Shown: piece after piece, positions 55,569 through 64,000 of the stretch
How the letters are laid out: each line of letters starts with the position of its first letter
Numbering within the stretch: the first letter of the stretch is position 1
Source: Simmondsia chinensis
Lineage: Eukaryota; Streptophyta; Magnoliopsida; Caryophyllales; Simmondsiaceae
NCBI GenBank assembly: GCA_018398585.1
Contig: JAGTTD010000001.1
Span: 28,217,438 to 28,281,437, forward strand
DNA length: 64,000 bases
Reading direction: 5' to 3'
Position numbers and translations under genes: made by a program
The notes under the pieces: model-generated
What the model was told of the DNA's origin: nothing
Database searches by the model: none
Seen by the model: the letters and a program-made list of their open reading frames with translations, nothing else

Positions 55569-56760
55569 TTGTTTGGCTCGAGTGTGGCCTCGGAAAAGGC
55601 ATATCGTGATGATGAGTTGTTTTCGGATAGGTTCGCGGATGATTTTTTGGACAAAAGCTCGGGGGAGTCATTTGATGCATGGCATGACCATATTAGTGCC
55701 CCTTCGATTGACACTTTATCTTATGTTCCCCCTAAATCTATCAATGAAAATATCGTTGCAACAATATCTAGTGATGATGTGGCCCCGGGGTTTGCCAAAT
55801 GGAGTCATTATCTTACAGGTCGTTTCATAGGTGGTCAGGTTGCACTTTCTTATTGTACTGCAATTGCCACCTCTCTTTGGGGCTCAATGGGCCTAGAATG
55901 TGACATCTCTTTTAAAACGGGCTATTTTTTCTATTTTCGATCTTATGATGATGCGCACAAAGTTCTTCTAGGCGGCCCTTGGCATTTTAAATGTCATTAT
56001 TTAGCCCTTTGCCATCAGTTTCGAGATGACATCAAGCCTCAGGATGAGCCTACTACTCTCCAGATTTGGATCCAAATTCATGGGCTTCATGCGCCTCTAT
56101 GGACGGATAAGGCCCTAAGTGCGATCACTACTGGGGTCGGACGCCCCCTCTATATGGACCAACCGACACTTGATGGGACCTCCACTTAATATGCTCGTGT
56201 ATGCGTAGAAATTGATGCTCAGAAATCTCTTCCAAGTACTATGGAGGTTCACTTTGAGGATATTCGCATCCCAATCATTTTCAAGTATGAAGGTTTGCCC
56301 CATATATGTTCTAAGTATTCGACCTTTGGCCACTCTTGTCCAGATTCCTCTCCTCATCCTTTTACTGAGGTCATTTATGGTGCTAAAAACCGACGTTGTA
56401 GTCGGCCACGCAAAAAGATGGTGGATGATGGAACCAGAATGAATATTAGGGCTGGAGAGATAGGGCCTAATGGTGTTGGGCCTGAGCTTCAAGGTCAAAG
56501 CCCAAAAAATGTCAATACACAAAGCCATGGGCCAAGTTCCCCACTAGAAGGTTGCTGGGCCTGTTTCAAGGCCCGCTGGGGGTTACCTACCCCCAGGGCC
56601 TCTCCCAAGCCCATTCCCTGCTACAGTGGGCTTGGGAGGTGATGGGCCTCCCAGGCCCAATGCTTTAGCAGGGGGCACGTGCCCCCTGCTATTATGTTGT
56701 GCCCGAGTTTCATCCCATGGGCTGGGAGTCGAGATACTTCCAGCCCATGCTCCTATGTCT
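55569..56760 (+). pseudogene. LINE ORF1 (DUF4283-like domain and zinc knuckle)
   Basis: 55569-56189 encodes a DUF4283-type domain: YLTGRFIGGQVALSYCTAIA, LWGSMG, TGYFFYFRSYDDAHKVLLGG, PWHF, then DEPTTLQIWIQIHGLHAPLW and GRPLYMDQPT. One TAA stop (56187-56189) precedes YARVCVEIDA. A knuckle C-SKY-STFGHSC follows near 56302-56335, where the second Cys is Tyr. A Gly/Pro-rich tail follows. Such proteins bind LINE RNA. There is no in-frame ATG upstream of 55569 before a stop at 55539, so the true start is lost. Confidence 0.85.
56666..56691. other. Perfect 26-bp palindrome in the ORF1 tail
   Basis: Arms TAGCAGGGGGCAC and complement meet at a CACGTG core (a G-box sequence) with no spacer. It is GC-rich and likely to form a stable hairpin. 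Confidence 0.9.
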
Positions 56761-57019
56761 TCCATTTCTGGGGCTAGTGACGCTGCTCCTAGTTTGTTCC
56801 ATGATTGTTTGGTTTCCACGGGGCGTCTTTTTTTCTCTTTTAAGTTTTTCGCCTTTCTATTTATTTACAGTATTTTTATTATGCTAGTTTTAATTCATGT
56901 TATTATTATGAATATATTAGAGTAGAGGCCTGTAGATTTGAATTAGGAATTTTAAATCACTTGTAGGTTTAAAAATTGGGAATTTTGAATCATTCCATTT
57001 AATTAGGAAAAATTTTTGA

Positions 57020-60000
57020 AATTCGTCCCAACAGATTGGTTATATGCCAACTATTGTATTCCTTCTTCACTTCACTAGTTGTTAGTCTTCTTGAACCATA
57101 ACAAGTGTTATAGCAGATAACAGGCCATTTATGGCTTCCTCTATCTACATGAAGGAAAAATTCTACGAAGATGGTGTGGGACCACTTGATGTTAAAAGGA
57201 ACGCTCCACAATCTACCCAATGATAGGACATGATTGCCATCCTTGACAGCCCATTAACTGAGGCTGATGTTGGTCAATTGAATGTAGAGTCTGAAGACTC
57301 TGACTTCTGAGGATGCATGAGGGCCCTTCTTGAAGTAGGAGATTTCCAAGGCACACCAGAACCCCAATGCGGAGGGGCCAAGACCTCCCTTTAATGGCCC
57401 AAGAGGCCATTTCCTCTGCACTAGCAAAGCTCATGGCTTGGCATGCTAAGGATCAGCTTTGGACCAAGCAGACTTTCAATGGTTTCCAAATCTGTACCGC
57501 ACAAAAAGCAAACTTAAGAGCAGCACCAGTCAAAATGGAGGATTTGAGGGCTGAAGTCCAAGATCCTCTCCTCGAGGTCAATTTGGGCCCCACAGAAGAC
57601 CCAAGACCTACTTTTCTGAGCACTCTACTTTCTCAAAAGCAAATAGAGCAGTACCTTACTTTGCGAATTCAATGACTGTTTTGCTTTGGATCATCACGAG
57701 ATGCTTGGCCTGGATAGAAAGGTGGTTGAGCATAGGCTTCCTATCAAGCCAAGTTCGAGACCCATCATTCAGGCCCAGAGGAGAATGTCCCATTAAGTTA
57801 TCGATTTGGTCGTGGAAGAGATCGAAACGCTTTTAAAGGCCAAGTTTATCAATACTGCCAGGTACATCGAATGCCTGGAAAATATTGTTCATGTCATTAA
57901 AAAGAATGGAAAAATAAATGTCTGTATTGACTTCAGGGATCCGAATGCAGCCACCTCGAAAGACGAATACCCAATGCCTATTGCTGATGTGCTCATTGAC
58001 TCGGTTTCGAGGCGTGAAGTCTTGTCCTTAATGGATGGTTACGATGGGTACTACCAAGTTATGATTGCTTCAGAGGATACCCATAAGACGACATTCAGGT
58101 GTCTTGGGATAGTAGGGACGTTTGAGTGGGTGGTTATGCCATTCAGTTTGAAGAACATTGGCGCCACCTACCAAAGAGCCATGAACATAATCTTTCATGA
58201 TCTCATTGGCAAGACCTTGGAAGTCTATATAGATGACATCGTGTTCGAATCAGGATAACAAATTAAACACTTAGAAGACTTGAGGGGCACGTTCCTTAAA
58301 ATGAGGGCCCATAGCCTCTAGACGAATCCATTAAAATGTGCTTTTAGCGTGCATGTTGAAAACTTTCTGGGTTTCTTGATGCACCAAAGGGCGTTGTTGG
58401 TTGATACTAATAAGTCTAGGGCCATCCAATAGGCCAAATCACCTTTAAATAAAAAAGAGTTTCAAGGCTTCCTAGGGCAGGTTAATTTCCCAAGCCATTT
58501 TATCTCGAATGTCGCAGGAAACAAACAAAAGTCTTCTCTTCACTACAAAAGTTCAAATCTGAGAAGGATTTCAAGTGGGAGGAGCCACATCAAGCAGCCT
58601 TCGAGGTCAACAAGGAGTACTTAATCGAGCCCCCAGTTCTTATTCCACCAAAGCTAGGCAAACCTTTGAAGATCTATGTCTCTGCTTCTGAAGAATATGT
58701 TTGTTACTTGCTTGTACAAGACAATGAGTAAGGGTTTGAGCAGGCTATGTTCTACCTTAGCCGTTGCTTAAATGAAAGTGAAATAAAATGCTCCTCGATT
58801 AAAAAATTGTTTTTATCGTTATTCTATGCATCATTAAAATTGAGACAGTGCTTCTTAGCATTTACTATATATGTAGTTGCTTAGATAAATGTCCTTAAAT
58901 ACATGCTAGATAGATCATTTATAAGGGGAAGGTTGAATAAGTGGAGATAGCTCTGCTTGTTTACATATCACAAAAGTCAATAAAGGGCCAAGCCTTATAA
59001 GACTTTTTAGCTGACTACCCAAATGTTAATACTGGCTTAGACTATGGGCCAGAACAACTCTTGGTAGTGGAAATGATTCCTTGGAATTTATTCTTCGATG
59101 GATGAAGGATCAATTCAAGTGCTGGAGTTGGAATTGTGATAGAATCTCCTGCTAGTATCATCACTAAATTAGTTGTCACTTTAGTTGGCAAATGCTTCAA
59201 CATAACAGCGTATGAGGCATTAATAAGAGGCCTATAAACTCACCAGGAAATGCAAGTCCTTAATGTTATCATCCAAAAGGATTCACAGCTAGTAATTTGC
59301 CTAGTAAAAGGGGAATTTCAAAGTTTGAGTGATATCTCGAATCAATACTTATCAGTAGTACAAAAGTTGTTATGTAAATTCGATGGTGTATAGTTTGAGC
59401 ATATCCCTAGAGAACAGAACAAAGCAGCCAATGACTTGGCTCAACTAGCATCAGGGCATAGATTGCCCAGGACTTGGTGCGAAGAAACCATGGTCATTAA
59501 AACCAAAGTTTTAGATTGTGACAACGAGTCTTTTAGTCTTGAGAGCAAAGTAGTGCCAAGTGAACCCTTGAAATGCTTTGAAACCCATCAAACTGTCCTA
59601 GGTCAATGTGAGGACTGGAGGAAGCCTCTAATAGATTACTTCAAGAACCCTCATGACTACGTTCAAGATAGAAAGATGAAGATGAGAGCTCAAAGATTCC
59701 TTCTTGATGATGAATCTGGAGACTTATATAAAAGGGACGCTAGTGGAGTGCTTCTTAAGTGCCTTGCTTTGGACGAAGCAATGCTAGTGATGGTAGGAGC
59801 CTATGAGGGTATCTCTGGATTGCATCTAACTGGCAACAAAATGCACTGGATCATTAGATGTTATGGCTATTACTGGCCATCAATGATGGATGACTGCATA
59901 AAGTATGCCCAGCAGTGCAGAGCATGCCAAAGACATGGTCATGTGCAAAGAGTCCCTATGGCTGAAATGCATGCTATTATGAAACCCTGGCTATTAAGAG

Positions 60001-60032
60001 GTTGGGCAATGAACATCATAGGAGAAATTAAC

Positions 60033-60071
<39 letters not shown>

Positions 60072-60915
60072 CCCCCAAAAAAAAAAAAACAAACAACACT
60101 CTTACATTCTCGTGGCCACAGATTATTTCATAAAGTGGGTGGAGGCTAAGCCATATAGGAACATCAATCAGCAAGATGTGATTGATTTTATCAAAAAAAT
60201 ACATCTTTTGTAGGTTTGGTATCCCAGAAACCATTACTATGGACCAAGCTAGAGTATTCAATAGAGCTGAAGTAAAGGAGTTTACTAAGAGTTTCAACAT
60301 AGAAATCTTGAACTCAACCCCTTACTATGCTTAAACTAGCGGCCAGGCAGAGTCAACCAACATGATTCTAAAGGCCAATAATTAAAGATGATTGAGGATA
60401 ATACCAAGAAGTGGAATGAATTGCTACTAGATGCCCTTTGGGCTTATAGGACCTCTAAACGAGATGCAACTGGGACAACTCCCTTCCATTTGACGTATGG
60501 CCATGATGTTGTGCTCCTAATGGAAGTAACGATTTAATCTATTGGACTAGCTCATCAAGGGGGGTTTTCTGAACTTGAATACAAGTAGTCCATGATGGAC
60601 GAGCTTACTAACTTAGACTAAGTAAGGCTTGATGCTCTTCACATGTTGGAAACGCAGAAGAAGAGGGTTGCTAAAGCCTATAGCAAACAGGTCAAGCCTA
60701 GGTCTTTTGACTTAGGAGATATAATCAAGAAAGTAGTTTTACCCATTGGCCAGAAAAATTGTGTCTTTGGAAAATGGTCCCCAAACTGGGAAGGCCTATT
60801 AAGAGTCATCAATGTATTTGGAGGCAATGCTTACTTACTCCAAGATCGGGATGGAAGAACTCACTTGAGGGCTATTAATGTAAGGTTCCTAAAGAAATAT
60901 GTGCCATCAAGTTAG
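57020..60915 (+). pseudogene. pol of element H: protease end, RT, RNase H, second RNase H, integrase
   Basis: 57024-57310 matches the C post-protease segment (ATGCCAACTATTG..., FYEDGVGPLDVKR). RT: 57806-58258 with VVEEIETLLKAKFINTARYI, FRDPNAATSKDEYPMPIADV, VMPFSLKNIGATYQRAM and intact catalytic YIDD at 58226-58237. RNase H 58560-59000; second RNase H-like start FFDG near 59092. The frame 59436-60149 spans the inter-domain linker and integrase zinc region (HWIIRCYGYYWPS, CIKYAQQCRACQRHG; first His of the HHCC motif changed). A C run at 60034-60068 breaks it. Core and tail continue (LVATDYFIKWVEA, DALWAYRTSKRDATGTTPFH) to GGNAYLLQDRDG and the stop at 60913-60915. Confidence 0.88.
60034..60089. 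repeat. 35-bp poly-C run plus poly-A in integrase of H
   Basis: 35 C, one T, 7 C and then 13 A replace the codons between GEINS and TLLHSRG where related integrases read INPPSSKGHKF. The C run is probably an expansion of the Pro-Pro codons. Confidence 0.88.
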
Positions 60916-61172
60916 GATTCTAACAAGGCGGTCCTTAAGTATAGATTCCCTAAATTATGGGCTCAATCCAATATCAATGTTTCGAGGATCAAATCCATGA
61001 TCCTTATGATAAGAAAACAAAGGGAAAAAAAAAAAGGGAACCAGAAATTTGAGAGATGTATTGAATATAAATCCATATTTCATTAATTATGGGAGAGTAC
61101 ATGGCCTACATAAAAATAAAAAAAATTTACAAGTAACTTGGACAGCCAAAATCTCTTTACAAGAACTAAAGA

Positions 61173-61784
61173 TCAAAAGAGTTGAGTCCTAAACCTCACT
61201 AAGGATTCCTCTATCGAGGACAGTTGGCTAGTTGTGGCATTCAACGCATGATCCAAGGAAAGAACTTCTTCTTGAATAGCTTCATTATTCCTTTGAGCCT
61301 CCATGGTGGTCTGTTTAAGTCCTCCGACTATCAAACCTTGTTGTTGTCTCAAGGAGAGTAGCTCTTCCTTAAGGAGACTTAACCTCTCCTCCAAGTGATG
61401 GATCTCATCTTCCAGACTTCTAATCCCCTGAGCTTGATCGTCCTAGATCCTTCTCTATGCTCTGAGCTCTTCAAATAACAGCTACAAGCCTCCTAGGCTA
61501 GCTGATCGCCCTAGGTTTCTAATGGCATCTTGGTAATGTCGTTTCTTCTAAAGAAGGGTTGGGACCTCTTAGTTCACTTTCAAGAGCACCTCCTCAAGAA
61601 CTTCAAGTTCCCTGCCAATAGAGGGAGCCAACTTTAGAACTTCTTTTAGGGATCTTACTAGGGATATGCCCTCTTGAAAAATAACTCCCTCAGCCAGAGT
61701 CAGAGCAAGGAGATGCATGATTTCTCTTAGCCAGTTGGAGTTTGGGAGATTTTTCGTCCAAAAGCTGGAAAGCCAATCTACCAC
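61173..61784 (-). pseudogene. Antisense ORF downstream of H integrase (coiled-coil protein)
   Basis: A minus-strand frame of 204 codons contains four in-frame stops. It opens VDWLSSFWTKNLPNSNWLRE, continues LVRSLKEVLKLAPSIGRELE, and ends in a heptad-rich coiled coil (SLEDEIHHLEERLSLLKEEL, LSLRQQQGLIVGGLKQ, EEVLSLDHALN, TSQLSSIEESLVRF) to the stop at 61173. All segments are in the same frame. It lies between integrase and where the 3' LTR should be, in opposite orientation to pol. Tat-lineage elements of several plants are known to carry antisense ORFs in this position. I cannot see a plant mobile domain. The upstream start is not identified. Confidence 0.65.
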
Positions 61785-62529
61785 TTGTAGTTCCTAACTC
61801 ACCCTTCTTGAACAATTCAACAATATAGAAACCAATTTCTCTTCTAATTCCAAATGTCATACATATGGAATATTATGCCAAAGATTCTCGAATCTACTCG
61901 TACGCTTGAAAATCAACTAAGGGACATCTTTATCTCATATGAGACTATAGATTCATCGTAAAATAACTGTTCCCACAACACTTCATGCGTTTACCCAATG
62001 CACATAAGATTTCAGCCATGTGTTGTGAGCTAATCCTTTTTAGCACATTAAAATGACGAACATTCAATGCACGAGTTCGAAGTGTTTTCTAGATTTAGAG
62101 GTATCATCTAAACTGAATTAATTATTTCTGATAGCAATTAAAAAATAAATAATTCATGTTGTGCAGCACAGTGTTTGAATCTTATAGACAACACCAATAT
62201 AACACTTTTGGATCCCTATCCATATGACCAAGACAAGTCATCTAAAGTATCATATTATAGTTTTATCAGACAAGTTGTCCAAACATAAAAATGAACATAC
62301 TTTGACATCATATTAGTAATTTCATTTATGTCTCTCTGTGGCTCAATCTCATTGATCAATTAAACCAAACTTGACAAGTTATTTTGGACTGCATCCATCT
62401 CATGGAATGTTTTAGATAACAATCACACGCATATTTGACTCGTAAAACATAATTAGACAATAAATAAATAAAATATTATTATTTAATTAACCAAATAATT
62501 GGGTTTTTAGGACACCAATTCCAAAGATC

Positions 62530-63180
62530 TCGCACATGTCCTAAACCCAATTAGCCATACATTGATAACTATCCCATAGGGATTTGTTAACTCATTCACT
62601 ATAAATTTTATCAATACCGACCTGTCACTGTCTCATTCTTTTGCTTACAAAATTTGATCTATTTGGAACCCTTGAGTCAACTAGTCTACTTTGCAACTTC
62701 ATAGCATTCAAGTATTCGACTTCCATAGTGAACTACACAATACAAGACTACTTCACAATTGACCATCTAATGACTCTCACTTCTAGGGTAAACTTTAATT
62801 CTGACGTCTAACATCTAAAATCGATTTAAAACAGCAAGCAACCTATGATAAACCCAACATCCTCTCTTAAAATCTCACCACAGCTTGATCCTAAGAACAT
62901 AGTGCGCCTATCTTGGTTCTTTCATTTTGAATACCTGTACAACTAAATCTTAACAACTCAGAACAATTCTACATCGTTCTTAAAGAGTATGATTGCATCT
63001 GTATACAACACTTAGAAAATCACTACTTTCTAGCTATGTTACACATATTCTCATGGTTCACTAACTATTAATTCCAATCCCTGGGACTTGATAGGAGTCA
63101 TGGAATCCACTATTCAATGAATAAGATGCTTATTAAGGTCTACAAATAGACTACCTCAAGTTGCATGATTTTTGGCAGCA
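62530..63180 (-). other. Region 3' of the copia RT fragment, no domain recognised
   Basis: By position this should hold the rest of RT and RNase H. No conserved block survives that I can read in any minus-strand frame, and no other feature is seen. Confidence 0.45.
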
Positions 63181-63610
63181 AACTTGTCTGGTTGCATCAT
63201 ATACATAATTTTCTCGAGATGACCATTAAGAAAATGTCGCCTTGTCTTCCATTTTTCATATCTCATTACAATGAGATACAATGGATAAGAGCATCCTTAT
63301 GGACTTAAGTATAACATCTAGCTAGAAGGTCTCATCAAAGATGATCCTTTCTTTTAGGGCATAACCCACTGCTATGAATCTAGCCTTGAAGGTCTCAACC
63401 TCCTCATCCACTCAACTTTATATTCTTTTAGATCCATTCAGATCCAACCTAATGGACTTAATGTCTTTCGGCACCTCCACAAGTTCCCAGACTTAGTTAA
63501 AATGTAGTTATTCTAACTTAGCTTTTATTGCCCTAACCTATTGATCCATATCTTCATTCCTAAGAGATTCATATAGTCTAGAGGATCAAATTCATTATCA
63601 TGCTTAACCA
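63180..63610 (-). pseudogene. Copia RT fragment
   Basis: On the minus strand: VWELVEVPKDIKSIR, DEEVETFKARFIAVGYALKE, DETF, ILKSIRMLLSIVSH and, after a frame change, LNGHLEKIMYMMQPDKFAAK. These follow the order of copia RT blocks (LVDLP, FKARLVAKGYTQKEG, YEETFSPV, SIRILLSIAA, FLNGHLEEEIYM). Stops are present in nearly every block. Confidence 0.75.
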
Positions 63611-64000
63611 TTAAGACTAGAGACATGAATCCGTCAGGTGGCCTTAACGATCCTCCCATTACACCAAAGCTCTCATGTACTGAGTGCAACATTAACCTGG
63701 TTGAAGATATATCTAATATATCATCTAAACTATAAGTTGTATCATGCTATTGAGATATAGTATCTCATACTGTCAATTTATCTAACACAAGCTATCTATT
63801 ATACTTTTAGGGCTACTCCTAAAACCTCTTATATAACAAATGTTTTGATATGTAGACATGACTCATGAAATGAAACTTATCATATTCAATAACACATTAT
63901 TGCTCCTTTTTACAAAACGTTGCGGTAAAGAAATGTAAGAGTTCTCCTGAAATCAAGCACTTCGATCTAATCAAAGTGACTTGATATAATTACCTAACTG

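Larger units (their letters stand above)
54440..57015 (+). mobile_element. L1-type LINE fragment (5' region and ORF1)
   Basis: A GC-richer block sits in otherwise AT-rich DNA: a GGT-rich leader (55235-55480), ORF1 (55569-56760) and the first codons of an ORF2-like frame (ATG-N-I-L-E near 56909). The rest of ORF2 is missing and sequence changes to H protease by 57024. The 5' limit is a guess from composition; no poly(A) tail or TSD was found. Confidence 0.6.
48673..61860 (+). mobile_element. Element H: decayed Tat-lineage Ty3/gypsy element
   Basis: In + order: LTR remnant (to about 49030), primer-binding site, tandem-repeat-rich untranslated region, inserted LINE, protease end, RT, RNase H, second RNase H, integrase, and a minus-strand ORF after integrase. 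Pol is of the same type as C. I infer that the primer-binding site at 49037 and the pol at 57020 belong to one element because orientation and lineage agree. Gag is missing, so they could instead be two fragments. The right edge, where copia sequence takes over, is approximate. Confidence 0.65.
61860..64000 (-). mobile_element. Degenerate Ty1/copia element, minus strand
   Basis: RT blocks at 63180-63610 identify the element. Sequence between about 61860 and 62530 may be its 3' LTR, starting on the minus strand near CTTTGGAATTGGTGTCCTAA, but no second LTR is in the window to confirm this. Heavily mutated throughout; it continues beyond the right edge. Confidence 0.6.

Noticed and set aside
56626..56925. 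Frame with a hydrophobic C-terminus resembling a membrane protein
   Set aside because: Overlaps the LINE ORF1 tail in another frame; the hydrophobic run is T-rich DNA.

Overview
The window is eukaryotic nuclear DNA, almost certainly from a flowering plant and probably a eudicot. The evidence is plant-type LTR retrotransposons (Reina-like chromoviruses, Tat-lineage and Athila-like Ty3/gypsy, and Ty1/copia), an L1-type LINE ORF1 with a DUF4283-like domain, hAT, PIF/Harbinger-like and CACTA DNA transposons, and a short piece of plastid rpoB. I find no intact host gene, rRNA, tRNA or CRISPR array. Every recognisable coding region is a decayed transposon gene with stops and frameshifts. The window is a heterochromatin-like nest of transposons, and most junctions can be set to the base from target-site duplications (TSDs). 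Element names (Z, A-H, K, F2) are mine. LAYOUT. (1) 1-570: 3' end of a Reina-like element (Z, + strand) inserted in the pol of C. (2) 571-48672: a Tat-lineage Ty3/gypsy element (C, minus strand) blown apart by later insertions. Its pol lies at 571-2513, gag end/protease at 14013-16444, gag at 24315-27143, and its 5' LTR at 27144-27522 plus 47577-48672. (3) Inside C pol is Reina-like element A (2514-14007, +, TSD gggat). A carries a hAT-type MITE in its 5' LTR (2682-3465) and Reina-like element B in its RT (6257-11555, minus, TSD atttc). (4) Inside C gag is a CACTA-type element K (16448-24311, TSD tga). K holds a 5'-truncated copia (16493-23637), whose 3' LTR was hit by E (18537-23039, TSD acttc), an LTR element with no polymerase but unidentified ORFs. 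(5) C gag also holds MITE-2 (25189-25739), and the C LTR holds MITE-3 (27523-47576). MITE-3 is split by F (27941-47294, minus, TSD atgcc), an Athila-like element with gag and protease but no RT or integrase. F is itself hit by Reina-like G (29360-34489, minus, TSD caaaa) and by a second Athila-like non-autonomous element, F2 (38925-45714, minus, TSD aatga). (6) 48673-about 61860: a + strand Tat-lineage element (H) with an LTR remnant, primer-binding site, three blocks of different tandem repeats, a plastid rpoB insert, a Tourist-like MITE, a LINE fragment, a decayed pol and a decayed antisense ORF downstream of integrase. (7) About 61860-64000: remains of a minus-strand copia. ORDER OF EVENTS read from the nesting: H, then C into H's LTR, then Z, A, K, MITE-2 and MITE-3 into C, then B and MITE-1 into A, copia and then E into K, F into MITE-3, and G and F2 into F. 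The deepest chain is five layers (H > C > MITE-3 > F > G or F2). No part works as an operon or pathway; the only functional units are the gag-protease-RT-RNase H-integrase cassettes, all broken.
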